Assembly: GCF_036785885.1 (NCBI RefSeq)
Contig: NC_092320.1
Location: forward strand, 12,525,557-12,589,556
Direction of reading: 5' to 3'
Source: Coffea arabica
Lineage: Eukaryota; Streptophyta; Magnoliopsida; Gentianales; Rubiaceae
Length of the DNA: 64,000 nucleotides
Below are positions 1 to 10,791 of this stretch, piece by piece; the first letter of the stretch is position 1, and each line of letters begins with the position of its first letter. The notes beneath the pieces are model-generated. The model saw only the letters and a list, made by a program, of their open reading frames with translations. It did not search any database and had not been told where the DNA came from. The position numbers were made by a program, and so were the translations under genes.

Positions 1-985
1 AAGAAATAACAGAGTTATATCAATCTGCTTCAAGATTCAGATTTTTAAGAAGCAGGAGGTTATACGCTTCATTTAACGGTTCATTCCCCGCACCTTTACA
101 TTACTAGTTCCATTTTGTCTTTTCAAATTCTTCCACTTCAAACTCCGGTGCAGATTTCACATGTTTACCCGCAAGTTGAGCAAAATGGCTAAACTAAAGT
201 CGCTAAATGCTGATACCTTAAGGTATACCCACCCCATCCACAGCCTTTTTCCCCCGGCCACCAAAAGAGAAGGAAAAGAAGAAAAGATAGGGAGGAGCAT
301 CTGAAGTGCTCAAGTGAAAATTTATAATGGAGTGTAGGCTCTCCAGTTAGCATTTTGGGTTTGACCGTAAATTGGTTTTAGTTGGGGTTCGGATTTTTAC
401 GTATCCTATATCCTATATATATATAAAAAGGAGTTGGTATTTGACTGTTCGTTGTTTTTCATCCGACTTTTTTAGGGGTAATTTAGGTAACATGTTGGCA
501 TAGTACAACTGATCCAGTTTCGAGTGCAAGCATACTATGCTTATTGCTATGTGAGTTGATAAGCGTACCCTTGGTGGCATGATGATTACATTCTCAAATT
601 AAGCTTATGTAGCAGTAGTGACAACTCTACCCTTTTAACCATCCATTAAATCTGTTTTTAAGACAAAGAGGTAGTTGGGTGAATTTGAAATTTAAACTTG
701 TGCAAAGAGTAGGATTAATTGAATTCAGTAACTGAAGTATCATTAAGACCATATGAATGCATCAAGATGATGATTAATTGACTACTCTATAGTGGAGGTG
801 TAACTGTAGACGTTTTCCTCTCTTGAACTTCTGCATGTGCAATTGAACTCATACAAAGAGTGGGATGATCAAAATGAGCAATTATGACATCTTAAACATA
901 GGAGTAATGCATGAGAGATGAGGAATCTCTTGGAAAGCATCTTTAAAGTGTAACTGTAAAACTCTTCCTCTTCAGTAGCATTTGT
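1..985. other. Intergenic, no gene seen
   Basis: AT-rich sequence with stops in all frames. I see no coding motif, RNA gene or clear repeat before the coatomer-like remnant that begins near 987. Confidence 0.5.
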
Positions 986-986
986 T

Positions 987-1660
987 GAGCAAATTTTTGA
1001 GGTAGTTGGAATAATGAGGGTTGTTAATATAAAACCTCATTGGTTCAACTGGTTATGGTTCATACCACATGTTGTTACTCTTTTTCTTTCCTTTCCTTGT
1101 GATTTCCATTTCAACCCTTCGTGAAGGTATGCTTATTTTGCTACCCTTCTCCTTCTTATATTCCTTGATTAGATTTGAAAAGTTTGTTTTTTGTTATTTA
1201 AGTTCTTTGATTCAAAAATCCGATGTTCTTTTTTCCATATTAGCATTGTTATATATGTATGATAAGATATCAATGGGTTGTATCTTTTTTTTTTTTTGGA
1301 ATCTGCTTTTGTTTAATTGTTTCAGTCCTGGTAGACGCAGGTTTAACTAATCATTGGATCTGATGATCCCACTATTAAGGTTTGCTTTTCATATCCTTAT
1401 ATACTTAAGATCCATTAAATAGTTTAAATTTATATACAATTCTGATCTCCTTTTCATGTCTTACTCCAATCAGCTGTGGGATGATCAAGCCAAAAGTTGT
1501 CTCCGAATGCTTGAAGGCCATGGTATTTGAGCCATGTGTTTTCATCCTAAATTTCCTATTATAATCATTGGTTCAGCTGATGATATTGTTCCAGGTATGG
1601 TGTGCAACTACTTACAGGTAATTTATACATTTGAAAACTCAACTTATTATTATTCATCTT
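987..1660 (+). pseudogene. Decayed coatomer beta-prime (COPB2) WD40 fragment
   Basis: Disconnected pieces match, in order, the WD40 propeller of plant coatomer subunit beta-prime, a COPI coat subunit for Golgi-to-ER transport. EQIFE followed by MRVVNIKP (from 987) resembles the family TQIFEGH...VMQVTFNPK. IIGSDDPTIK (about 1350-1378) resembles LITGSDDHTAK. LWDDQAKSCLRMLEGHG (about 1474-1522) and AMCFHPKFPIIIIGSADD (about 1531-1584) resemble KVWDYQTKSCVQTLEGH...AVCFHPELPIIITGSEDG. The old intron between the second and third pieces is still visible (GT near 1379, CAG near 1473), so this is a fragment of a genomic copy and not a processed retrocopy. Frameshifts, stops and loss of most of the protein show it is dead. 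Family matches are from memory of conserved COPB2 motifs. Confidence 0.7.
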
Positions 1661-1971
1661 ATGAGAGTGCGATGCACCTGTTTCACTTTTGTAGCCTTGA
1701 TCTCCTCTATTTTTTTTCGGTACTAGGTTCCCTCATTTTTAAGAAAATAATATTTTTTATTCTATACAAAATCATGCTTTATTTCACGGTGAATTTACCG
1801 ATTAAACCACTCACTTGTTATGAATGATGAGTTCTATATATTTAGAAGACTAAATTTAGAGTATTACATATTGACAGTTCTTTTTTACTTTGTCCCATGT
1901 TCTTTTCAACTGAATATTACAAATTTATTAATTGCTACTCTAACTACTTATTCACAACATAGGTATCAACT

Positions 1972-2000
1972 CCCACGCGTTGCGTGGGACTCTTTGCTAG
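1972..2000 (+). mobile_element. Helitron 3' terminus (hairpin plus CTAG)
   Basis: A perfect 7-bp stem (CCCACGC, loop GTT, GCGTGGG, 1972-1988) is followed eight bases later by CTAG (1997-2000) and a T. This is the standard Helitron 3' end, inserted 5' of a T. The 5' end is not certain. A TCTATATA-type start near 1833 is possible but is not preceded by A. Confidence 0.55.
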
Positions 2001-2638
2001 TATAAATAAAAATAGAAACATTTTGAGCATTTATACACCCCAACCAGGAAAAGTAAACTGCATATGAGTATGACAAATTCAATGTTTTGGCCTACCAGTT
2101 TTCTAACAAAATGCTCTATGTGTTTTTTCATCTTTTCACTTGTTTCCATTTTGTGAGTTTACCGCTGGTGCTTTTGGTGTTTGGAAGCGGGTAAGATGGC
2201 CAAATAATTTATCCTCCGGCTAGAAAAAGCAACAAAGTATCACTTATTACTTTCATAATCTTTTTCCATGAGGGGACACTTTATTATTTTTGGTAAAGAA
2301 ATTCTTTGGAAAGTGATATTTACACTTCCAAATCAGCCTCTTACACTCCTTGGATGCATATAATTTAGTGAGTGAATTAGAGTACCAAAAAAAAAAAAAG
2401 GACTAAAAAGGGAGTGCCAATATCAATTCCCAATTGTTTTCTCAAAATTCACTACAGAATCCAACCTACACAACAATGAAATCTACACCAGCTGTATCAA
2501 AAATGTTTCTATCCGCAAACCCATATTGTTAACTTATCAACACATCCTATGTATGCTCAATTTTATAAACCTCTTACAAAACATGCGTGCTTAAATTTGC
2601 AATAGGCATTATTGAGAGTTTGAAAATGCAAAAGCTTT

Positions 2639-2781
2639 CCCGTTTGGAATTATTATTTTTTGGAGTTTTGATATTAAAAAAATGTACTGTGGTGATTTGA
2701 AATTAAAAAAAAAAGTAATTGAAAAATGTGTTCACAAAATATATAAAAAATTTTTGGAGAAAAATTACAATCCAAACATAG
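2639..2781. mobile_element. Short MITE-like element, GTTTGGATT family
   Basis: The left end (CGTTTGGAATTATTATTTTT) and the reverse complement of the right end (TGTTTGGATTGTAATTTTTC) form imperfect terminal inverted repeats around an A/T-rich core. Similar ends occur near 25247-25360, 48384-48520 and 22950-24932, so this is a dispersed family. No clear target duplication. Confidence 0.45.
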
Positions 2782-3149
2782 CAGCCTATGGTAAGTAACA
2801 CTTAATGACATTTCTTCCAACAAAATTAACTCGCCCTAGTTCTACATTGATAGTGTATCTGGTTAACTTCCACAATTTTGTTTTTAAAAATTTATAACAT
2901 TGCAAAAGCATGTGATGCCTTCAAATTCTAGACAAAATGCTGAAATGAGGAGTTTTTTTGGATCTCTATTTCTTTACCATCCACGAAAAAGAAAATCCAA
3001 AAATGAAGAAAGTAGACATGGCCCAAGTAACAGAAAGTCAACAAAGGTTTCTTGCATGTTCCAACTAATGGACCGTCATGGGCCATAATGATCTTAACTT
3101 ACTAAACGTGGAAGCCTAGTCCTACTATATTAAGGCCCGACTAGAATGG

Positions 3150-3480
3150 AAAAGGCCTATGACAGTCTGACTCGGCCATGCCCGCAAAAACTTCCCGGTG
3201 CTTTCCCCTGAGCTCAAGATTTCCCAAATGGGGAATGCACTCCATCCAATATTGTTCCTCGCTCCATTTCCACTATGAGAGAATTTCACACAGTGACGGT
3301 GTAGAAAAATGAAACTCTCTCTATCTACCTCTAAAAATTGGCCCCAAATAGTAGTATAAAACTGGAAAAGAAGAAACAGATCGACTTAGAATAACTGCTA
3401 CCGTAGTAGTGTTATGTTTAAGTAGTTCAAATATCTTGTCATGTGATTCCAGAACAAAAATTATGATCTAAAAATAAAAA
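3150..3480. repeat. Segmental-duplication flank, copy A (unoccupied copia site)
   Basis: This stretch is similar to 5690-5973 and its continuation at 11322-11370. Shared landmarks are ACTATGAGAGAAT followed by CACACAGTG (near 3281 and 5794), the CTCTCTATCTA run, and TTTAAG-AGTTCAA followed by TTGTCATGTGAT near 3418-3450. The last landmark corresponds to the exact place where the copia element split copy B. It lies downstream (lower coordinates) of the minus-strand gene at 4279-4749. Confidence 0.6.
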
Positions 3481-3528
3481 GAAATGATGCACTTGGGCTT
3501 CATCTAATAAAATATGGTCACAACAAAA

Positions 3529-3778
3529 ATATATATATATATATATATATTTTTTTTTTCAGACTTTTGAAGTTAGTTAATTATATTGAAAAAGGGTAAA
3601 ATCAAATTGGATTTTCAAAGAAAAAGGATTTATAGTTTTACAAAATGACATAAATACCAAAATATCCCCCTTTTGATTTCTGATGAGAAACACATTTAAC
3701 TGAAACTACTACCTTCCAGCAATTATAAACAATGAACCCATATAAAGAATATGCAAAAAAAAAAAAAAAAAAAAAAAT
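3529..3778. repeat. Microsatellites: (AT)n and poly-A
   Basis: An AT dinucleotide run at about 3529-3550 followed by poly-T, and a poly-A run of over 20 at about 3755-3777, interrupt the downstream flank of the 4279-4749 gene. Slippage-prone simple sequence. Confidence 0.8.
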
Positions 3779-3877
3779 CCACCCAAAAAAAAAGGCAACA
3801 TCCATCTAACCACACATTTCCATATATAAGAAGCTACAATTAAGTAAATTTTTGTATAAAGCAGATATACCTAAGGA

Positions 3878-4315
3878 GATCCATCATCATGATCACAGTT
3901 TTTAACCCAAAACCAAGAGATAGAAAAAGGTAAGTAACCAGAAATGAAGCTAGATAGAAAGAGATAATCAAACGTAAAATATATGCTGCTAGTACTGTAT
4001 ACAGCTGATGAATGATGATGATGCACTTAATTGTAGCTTGAAGACTTTAGGAGAGGCAGCGTTGGCAGAAGAACAACCCTTTGCCTTTAGTCCATATCAA
4101 GATCCATCATCATGATCACTTCATACCCCGAAACCAGGAGAAAGAAAAAGGTAAATATCCAGAAATATAGCTAGACATAAGAGATTAATGAGGTTCCTTC
4201 AAAGGTATATATAATATATTCTACTAGTACTATATATTTACAGCTGATGAATGATGATACGCTTGTAGTTTGAAGACTTTAGGAGAAGCAGCATCGGAAG
4301 ACGTGGAGACCTTTG
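3878..4315. repeat. Local tandem duplication of gene 3' end (about 223-bp unit)
   Basis: Unit 1 (3878-4100) and unit 2 (4101 to about 4315) both start with GATCCATCATCATGATCAC, share AGAAAAAGGTAA and CAGCTGATGAATGATGAT, and end in the complement of the terminal codons of the minus-strand gene (TTGAAGACTTTAGGAGA). The 3' end of the 4279-4749 gene was therefore duplicated just downstream of itself. The flank at 11570-11720 is a more diverged relative. Confidence 0.7.
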
Positions 4316-4749
4316 CTTTTATTGGTCTTGGGATCGGTAGTCTTAGGATTATTGCCAGGGAAAATGGTGACGTTCTGGAACTTAACTTCACTCTTGTACT
4401 CAGTGCTGTTGCACCCTCCAGGTTTATAGGAAGACACGTAGCTGACCTCTTCCTTAAACCCAAGTTTTCCAGATTTCTCGTCCACGAAATGTCCAGCCTC
4501 GTGGGTTTTGGTGAACTCCCTGGTTGACGTACAGATTCCTCGGTGCTCCTTGTGAACAACCTTTTTAATGGTGCTTCTAGGCTCATATGGTTCATCGTTT
4601 CTGGCCCTTGCCATGGCCAAACCATAACCATGAAATGAAGCTGCAGGGACTATTTCATTGTGCCCTCTACGCAGTGTACGGCAGTAGGGTGCATGAGGGA
4701 CTATATGATGATTGTACCCATTGTTACAGTGGCAGTGTTCTTCACCCAT
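4279..4749 (-). CDS. Unrecognised small plant protein, tandem copy A
   Basis: A 156-aa frame with no signal peptide or membrane segment. The N-terminus is His-rich. The centre (about residues 75-125) has EAGHFVDEKSGKLGFKEEV and then a SEVKFQNVT strand-like segment. The same modules occur in the 15358-15798 protein (KAGEFVDKRSGNKGFKEEV, AQVKFKKVT) and partly at 11852-11998, so the family is real and tandemly arrayed. The C-terminus differs: the YKRI-type tail of the other copies is encoded here in another frame just after the stop codon, so a small indel seems to have replaced the tail. I do not recognise the family and propose no function. Simple AT repeats and a duplicated 3' end follow it. 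Confidence 0.55.
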   Translation of the reverse strand: MGEEHCHCNNGYNHHIVPHAPYCRTLRRGHNEIVPAASFHGYGLAMARARNDEPYEPRSTIKKVVHKEHRGICTSTREFTKTHEAGHFVDEKSGKLGFKEEVSYVSSYKPGGCNSTEYKSEVKFQNVTIFPGNNPKTTDPKTNKSKGLHVFRCCFS

Positions 4750-4869
4750 TTTTTGGATGGATGCAGAAGAAATGGGAGAGGGATTTTTGGATGTAAGGAT
4801 TCGGGATGTAGGCTGGTGTTTGCTTGTTCCTGTTTCTGTGATCAGGATTTGTTGCTGGTGCAGTTTTTG

Positions 4870-5650
4870 TAGTGTTCAGGACGCTATTTATGGGGAGAGA
4901 CTAGGATGGTTTCTTGTGGACTTCAAAAACTGTCAGTAGTTTACAATAAATTTTGGTGTCCAATAAGAAGTACACATAAAGGTTCGTTTTGAATTAAACA
5001 AAAATTCTGAATTTTTATAATTTAAGTTATAGAAATTAAGTTAGTGGTTCGTGTTATCTATTGAGTCTTCTTATATAGAAAAAAAAAAAAAAACTTTTCA
5101 TTACAGATATATGAACTGTATTTATTTGGAAAAATGTACTAGTAGTTAAGGTTAACTAGACTGGGACATGAGTAAGGAAGTGTTCTGACGATTATGTATG
5201 ATGATGTCAAGTAATTTTGATGAATTTACATTCTTATCATTTACTTAGGAAAATTATTTCTAGCTCTCTAATCTTTGAGAAAAATGTGCGTATTTGTGAG
5301 TTGAGAAAAAAAAAAAAAAAGGAACAAAATTTGTATCATGATACTCTGGAACAAAATTTGTTTGGTACCAAAAAGTGGATTCTGTGGTCTAACCTTGCTG
5401 ACCATTTCATGTAGTCAGGAGCGTAAAGACTTACACAGTACACATCACATAAACGTAGTATTCTTGTATATTACTACCACAGGCTTCCGAGCGAATGGCC
5501 TCTAAATCTGTGGGCTCATCTGTACCTAAAAGTCTGATTTTTGTTGTTTTTGGCCGGGGTGTGCTGAACACAAAGGATAAATCCATTCAAGGTATCATCC
5601 TTTTTCTTTTTGGAGATTTGGCTACTTTAGCATTGAGCTGAAAATGACCA
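4870..5650. other. Intergenic upstream of copy A
   Basis: AT-rich sequence with short poly-A runs. It holds the presumed promoter of the minus-strand gene at 4279-4749. I see no other gene. Confidence 0.4.
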
Positions 5651-5968
5651 AAAGATGAATTTGCAATTGAATGTAGCATGTACAACTGTAGGCCGGTGCT
5701 CTTTCTTTGGCAGCAAGACAAGAAAACCAATGCCGTCCCATCGCCATTCAATGCATGCATGGCTTCTTACTCATTCCCAGTTATCCGCTTTTACTATGAG
5801 AGAATCTCACACAGTGAAAGTGTACAGAAGGAGTAATGGAGAGTAACCTCTCTATCTATATACCAGCCAAAAAAAGATTGGCATTTTTGGTCATTATCCC
5901 ATTTCATAAGTTATGGAAGCAGAGGCACTTCAAATAGATGGGGTAGTGCTAGTATACGTGTTTTTAAG

Positions 5969-5973
5969 CAGTT
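5969..5973. repeat. Copia target-site duplication, left (CAGTT)
   Basis: The 5 bp before the left LTR, CAGTT, match exactly the 5 bp after the right LTR (11322-11326). Five bp is the standard copia target duplication. Confidence 0.95.
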
Positions 5974-6503
5974 TGTTAGGACCGGGCCAGGAAATAGACA
6001 AACTCAAATTAGCACAAATTAGGCGGTATAACCGACCATTTAATAGATAGGCGGTAGATACCAGCCATATAATAATTAGGCGGTAAAACCGACCATATAA
6101 AGACGGATAACAAAGCAAATAAGAGACACAAAAGATTTACGTGGTTCGGTCAAATTGACCTACGTCCACGGGCGAGAGAGGAGCAATATTTCTACTATGA
6201 AGAAGAAATACAAAAGCCGTAGGAAAGTGGTTCCTAGGCCAATAGGCACTTACAAAAGAGTTTAGGAAATATTCCTAAACACAATACAAGAGAGCCTAAA
6301 ATATTTAACTGAATGGGCTAGATGACTCAAGAAGCTAATAGCCCATATAACTCTCTTGAGTGGTGCAAGTTAAATCCTTCAAAGGACCCTTCTATTTATA
6401 GGTCTCGAGTAGCCGGCTTCTCTTCAGCAGGCTCCGATGTGGGATGAGAAGGAAATGAAAAATTATGCCACAAGTCAAAGCTTGCGGCTCTGACAAAACA
6501 ACA
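5974..6503 (-). repeat. Copia 3' LTR
   Basis: A 530-bp terminal repeat, starting TGTTAGGACCGG and ending GACAAAACAACA on the plus strand. It is almost identical to 10792-11321. It contains the promoter and polyadenylation signals of the element by analogy with the family. I did not resolve the R and U5 borders. Confidence 0.95.
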
Positions 6504-6515
6504 AATCTCCACCTT
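6504..6515 (-). other. Copia polypurine tract
   Basis: On the minus strand AAGGTGGAGATT directly abuts the 3' LTR. This is the usual plant copia plus-strand primer. Confidence 0.85.
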
Positions 6516-6592
6516 GGCATAATTTTGAATTCTATCATCGACAATAGTAAAAATTTCTCCACCTTCTTCACATAAGCCCCAATGGGCTTAAA

Positions 6593-7756
6593 TCACAAAC
6601 GAACACCAATCAAGTCCAAGCACTGCTTGAACTTGTAATTTGGAAGAGGCTTCGTAAACATATCGGATGGATTGTCCTTAGTATTGATTTTCTGAATAAG
6701 GACTTTTCCCTCAGCAATGATATCCCGAATGAAGTGATACTTCACATCAATATGCTTCGTCCTCTCATGATACATCTGATCTTTAGTCAAGTGTATGGCA
6801 CTTTGACTATCACAGTGAATATCAGTAACACCTTGATATAGACTTAACTCGCTAAATAAACTCTTCAACCACAAGGCTTCTTTGATTGCCTCGGTCACAG
6901 CCATATATTCTGCTTCAGTAGTAGACAAAGCTACGACAGGTTGTAGAGTAGCTTTCCAACTAACAGCACAACTGCCAATGCAAAATACATAGCCTGAAAG
7001 TGATCTTCTCCTGTCAAGATCCCCAGCGTAGTCTGAGTCTACAAAACCAACCAAAGTGTTATTATTTCTTCCAAACTCCAAACATACATTTGAAGTACCT
7101 CGCAAGTATCTGAAAATCCACTTCACAGCCTGCCAATGTGTTTTACCAGGGCAAGACATATATCTGCTAACAACACTGACTGCTTGTGCAATATCTGGAC
7201 GAGTACAAACCATTGCATACATAATACTGCCGACTGCACTGGAATAAGGAACCCGTGCCATATAATCTTCCTCTTCATCTGATTTTGGTGATTGAGCAGC
7301 AGATAGCCGAAAATGGCTAGCAAGAGGAGTAGATACTGGTTTAGCATCTTTCATGCCAAAACGCTCCAAAACTTTTTCAAGGTAATTTTTCTGGGTCAAA
7401 AATAACTTCCCTACTCCTCGATCTCGCTTGATATCCATGCCAAGAATTTTCTTAGCTGCTCCCAAATCTTTCATTTCAAATTCACTATTTAACTGCAGTT
7501 TCAAGGTGTGAATTTCTGACAAATTCTTGGCAGCAATGAGCATGTCATCAACATAAAGCAGCAAATAAATGAAAGAACCATCATTTAACTTCCGGAAGTA
7601 AACACAACTGTCATACATGCTCCTCAAATAACCATGACCCAACATAAAGGAATCAAACCTCTTATACCATTGTCTTGGAGACTGCTTCAATCCATATAAG
7701 GATTTCTTCAATAAGCAAACATGGTCTTCCTTACCTTCAATTTCAAAACCCTGGGG
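6593..7756 (-). CDS. Copia pol, C-terminal part: reverse transcriptase and RNase H
   Basis: This is the continuation, in the same frame, of the gag-pol polyprotein after a single stop codon at 7757-7759. The frame is open from 7756 to the stop at 6593-6595. It holds the RT motifs [15 protein letters not shown] and YLLLYVDD (the catalytic YVDD box is intact), then RNase H with [12 protein letters not shown] and CDSQSAIHL, and the conserved copia RNase H tail [11 protein letters not shown]. All key residues look intact. If the element is mobilised, this part would need readthrough of the stop or enzymes from a sister copy. The codons before KKSLYGLKQ continue the reading frame back to the stop, so any internal start is not the natural one. 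Confidence 0.9.
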   Translation of the reverse strand, partial: PQGFEIEGKEDHVCLLKKSLYGLKQSPRQWYKRFDSFMLGHGYLRSMYDSCVYFRKLNDGSFIYLLLYVDDMLIAAKNLSEIHTLKLQLNSEFEMKDLGAAKKILGMDIKRDRGVGKLFLTQKNYLEKVLERFGMKDAKPVSTPLASHFRLSAAQSPKSDEEEDYMARVPYSSAVGSIMYAMVCTRPDIAQAVSVVSRYMSCPGKTHWQAVKWIFRYLRGTSNVCLEFGRNNNTLVGFVDSDYAGDLDRRRSLSGYVFCIGSCAVSWKATLQPVVALSTTEAEYMAVTEAIKEALWLKSLFSELSLYQGVTDIHCDSQSAIHLTKDQMYHERTKHIDVKYHFIRDIIAEGKVLIQKINTKDNPSDMFTKPLPNYKFKQCLDLIGVRL

Positions 7757-10543
7757 TTATCTCATATAAATTTGTTCTTCAAGTTCGCCATGTAAGAAAG
7801 CTGTCTTAACGTCGAGCTGTTCTAACTCCAAATTATACATGGCAACTAAAGCAAGCAAAACACGAATAGAGCTATGTTTAACAACAGGTGAGAATATATC
7901 ATTAAAATCAACACCTTGTACCTGACTATAGCCCTTTGCAACTAATCGTGCTTTATACCTTGCATCTTCAACCCCTGGAATACCTTCCTTCTTCTTGAAA
8001 ATCCATTTGCATCCAACAATTTTCTTAGCTGACGGCGGCTTTACAAGAACCCAAGTTTCATTACGATGAAGAGATTCAATTTCTTCATTCATTGCAATCA
8101 ACCACTTTGCAGAATCATCACAAGAAACTGCTTCTGAATAGGTGGAAGGCTCACCAACTGCATCAGTTTCTTCTGCAACAGACAAAGCATATGCAACTAA
8201 ATTTGCATATCTTTGTGGTGGTCGAATGTCTCTCCTTGCTCTATCTCTGGCTATGGAATACTCTTCTTCTTCAGAACTATCTTCAACAGTAGATTCAGGT
8301 GTATCTACTGGCATTTGAATAGAAGATTTGGATTGAGAAGGACCAGAACTGCCAATATCAAGCTCCACCTGCTTCTGTGTACTATCAGTAGTACAAGGAC
8401 TAGAAGACTCCTTCTTGGAAGATAACAGAGATAATTCATCAAAAGTAACATCTCTACTGATTACAAATTTTTGGGATTTGGGATCAGGATACCATAATCT
8501 GTATCCTTTCACCCCAGAAGCATACCCAAGAAAAATGCACTTTTTAGCCCTAGACTCCAATTTTCCATCATTCACGTGCATGTATGCTGGACACCCAAAA
8601 ACTTTTAAATTGGAGTAATCAGCAGGAGTACCTGACCAAACTTCCTCAGGAGTTTTGAAATCAAGAGATGCAGAAGGAGAACGGTTTACAATATAACAGG
8701 CCATATTGATCGCCTCTGCCCAAAAGTCGTTTGTCAACTCTGCATTGGAGATCATACATCTTGCTCTCTCCAAAAGAGTTCTGTTCATACGTTCGGCCAC
8801 ACCATTTTGTTGAGGCGTCATCCTGACGGTGTGATGCCGAACAATTCCTTCATTTTTGCAAAATTCATTAAATTCACCTCCACAAAATTCCATGCCATTA
8901 TCTGTTCTCAACCGCTTAACATGTTTTCCTGTTTGTTTCTCAATCAAAACTTTCCATTGCTTGAAAGTTAGGAAAACATCATTTTTGTGCTTAAGAAAAT
9001 AGACCCAAACTTTCCTTAAATAGTCATCAATGAAAGTCAACATGTACCTGGCACCACCTTTAGAAGGAGCACGAGAAGGACCCCATAGATCTGAATGAAT
9101 GTAATCAAGAGTACCTTTTGTCTTGTGAATTGCTGGTGAACTGAAGCTGACTCTTTTCTGCTTCCCAAAAATACAATGTTCACAAAATTCCAATGGACCG
9201 GTACTTTGTCCACACAGAAGTCCTCTTTTGCTCAGTATGCCCAAGCCTTTTTCGCTCATGTGCCCCAAACGCATATGCCATAATTTGGTGATGTCTGTAT
9301 CTGACAAAGATGATGTTGAAACAGCAGCAGCACCTGTCACAGTAGATCCCTGCAAAATATACAAAGTACCAGATCTGTGTGCCTTCATAACAACAAGAGC
9401 TTCTCGAGTGATTTTAAGAACTCCGTCTCCACCTGAATACCTGCACCCGATAGACTCAAGAGTGCCCAAAGAGATGAGATTTTTCTTCAAATCTGGAACA
9501 TGTCTAACATTTGTGAGCGTCCTCACAATACCATCGTACATTTTAATCCGGATTGTGCCTTTGCCAACAACTTTACAAACAGCGTTGTTGCCCATTAAGA
9601 CAACTCCACCTTCAGTTGATTCATATGTTGAAAACCAGTCCTTATTGGGACACATATGATATGAACAACCCGAATCTAAAATCCACTCATTGTTAGACCT
9701 AAAATTATTTTCCGTTGCACAGAAAATAGTTCCATCATTCTCATCAACGGCAATACTAGCCTCGGTGGTTTCACTCCTTTTCTCCTTTTGCTTTTCTTTA
9801 TTTTTTAATTTAAAGCAATCAGAGATAATATGGCCCTTCTTTTTACAATAGTTGCACACCACATTTTTATGTCTGGACTTAGATCTACTTCTATTTTCTG
9901 TGTTTCTCCTTTCAGATCTACCCCGAACAAACAAGCCATCGGCTTGACTCCCACTAGTTTTCCCAGTAATATCCCTATCTATCTGCTCTTTAGATTTTAA
10001 CGCAGATTTAATTTCCCGATACGAAATTGTTTCCTTTCCATATATCATAGTATCACGGAAATGCTTAAAGGATTGGGGAAGGGAACATAAAAGTAATAGG
10101 GCCTGATCTTCATCATCAATTTTCGAATCTATATTCTCCAAATCCATAATAATGGAATCAAATTTATCAAGATGGGAGAGTATAGATGTACCTTCAGACA
10201 TCCGAAGCATATACAAACTCTGCTTCAAATATAGCCGATTCTCGACTGTCTTCTTCATATACAAGGCTTTCAATTTATCCCACATAGCCTTGGCCGAAAT
10301 CTCCGTTGCTACCTCACGCAATACCTCATCGGAGAGATTTAGGATAATACTGGATCTTGCCTTCTTATCCATCTCAGCAAAATTTGCATCTGTCACATCT
10401 TCTGGCTTTTCCTCAATTCCTTGAATTGCCAAATCAACTCCGTCTTGAACAAGAATGGCCTCCATCTTGAGCTGCCACATGCCGAAGTTGACATTCCTGT
10501 CGAATTTCTCGACAACCGTCTTTGTTATCGTCATTGTTGCCAC
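7757..10543 (-). CDS. Copia gag-pol N-terminal part: gag, protease, integrase, start of RT
   Basis: A 928-residue frame ending in a premature TAA. In order: a gag domain (about 1-220); a CCHC zinc knuckle [14 protein letters not shown] (about 230-243) that binds RNA; an aspartic protease with WILDSGCS (about 287); the GAG-pre-integrase segment [14 protein letters not shown]; an integrase core with the D, D, E residues in [16 protein letters not shown] and [18 protein letters not shown]; and the start of RT with [13 protein letters not shown] and [12 protein letters not shown]. The start codon follows a GC-rich repeated leader. The stop replaces a codon just after IYMR, in the RT domain, and looks like a single point change because the frame resumes directly. 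Everything else appears intact. Confidence 0.93.
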   Translation of the reverse strand: MATMTITKTVVEKFDRNVNFGMWQLKMEAILVQDGVDLAIQGIEEKPEDVTDANFAEMDKKARSSIILNLSDEVLREVATEISAKAMWDKLKALYMKKTVENRLYLKQSLYMLRMSEGTSILSHLDKFDSIIMDLENIDSKIDDEDQALLLLCSLPQSFKHFRDTMIYGKETISYREIKSALKSKEQIDRDITGKTSGSQADGLFVRGRSERRNTENRSRSKSRHKNVVCNYCKKKGHIISDCFKLKNKEKQKEKRSETTEASIAVDENDGTIFCATENNFRSNNEWILDSGCSYHMCPNKDWFSTYESTEGGVVLMGNNAVCKVVGKGTIRIKMYDGIVRTLTNVRHVPDLKKNLISLGTLESIGCRYSGGDGVLKITREALVVMKAHRSGTLYILQGSTVTGAAAVSTSSLSDTDITKLWHMRLGHMSEKGLGILSKRGLLCGQSTGPLEFCEHCIFGKQKRVSFSSPAIHKTKGTLDYIHSDLWGPSRAPSKGGARYMLTFIDDYLRKVWVYFLKHKNDVFLTFKQWKVLIEKQTGKHVKRLRTDNGMEFCGGEFNEFCKNEGIVRHHTVRMTPQQNGVAERMNRTLLERARCMISNAELTNDFWAEAINMACYIVNRSPSASLDFKTPEEVWSGTPADYSNLKVFGCPAYMHVNDGKLESRAKKCIFLGYASGVKGYRLWYPDPKSQKFVISRDVTFDELSLLSSKKESSSPCTTDSTQKQVELDIGSSGPSQSKSSIQMPVDTPESTVEDSSEEEEYSIARDRARRDIRPPQRYANLVAYALSVAEETDAVGEPSTYSEAVSCDDSAKWLIAMNEEIESLHRNETWVLVKPPSAKKIVGCKWIFKKKEGIPGVEDARYKARLVAKGYSQVQGVDFNDIFSPVVKHSSIRVLLALVAMYNLELEQLDVKTAFLHGELEEQIYMR

Positions 10544-10599
10544 AAAATCTGTAACTTGAAATTTGTCTCAAAAAAACTGGCCAAACAAATATGCAAGTC

Positions 10600-10752
10600 T
10601 CGTGAGCGGGCCCCACGAGATAAGCGGGCCCCACGGGGATGAACGGACCCCACAAGGTGAGCGGGCCCCACGGATAAACGGACCCCACAGGATGAGTGGG
10701 CCCCACAGGATGAACGGACCCCACCAGATGAACGGGCCCCCACCAGATGAAC
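10600..10752 (-). repeat. 18-bp tandem repeats in the copia leader
   Basis: About eight copies of an 18-bp unit lie between the primer-binding site and gag. On the plus strand they read AACGGACCCCACAGGATG with variants such as AGCGGGCCCCAC. Two variants roughly alternate. The block is far richer in G+C than its surroundings. The unit is a multiple of three, so one frame stays open through it and encodes a Gly-Pro/Ser-Val hexamer. There is no sign that this frame is translated. Confidence 0.85.
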
Positions 10753-10776
10753 CTGTCTTGCAAAATATAACAACCA

Positions 10777-10788
10777 GCTCTGATACCA
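10777..10788 (-). other. Copia primer-binding site (initiator Met tRNA)
   Basis: The minus strand reads TGGTATCAGAGC three bases inside the 5' LTR. This is complementary to the 3' end of plant initiator methionine tRNA, the usual copia primer. Confidence 0.93.
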
Positions 10789-10791
10789 GTT

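Noticed and set aside
1069-1350. 93-codon Phe/Leu-rich open frame
   Set aside because: T-rich composition with no motif; overlaps the coatomer remnant and intron-like sequence.
9228-9659. 143-codon plus-strand frame inside the copia element
   Set aside because: Antisense shadow of gag-pol.
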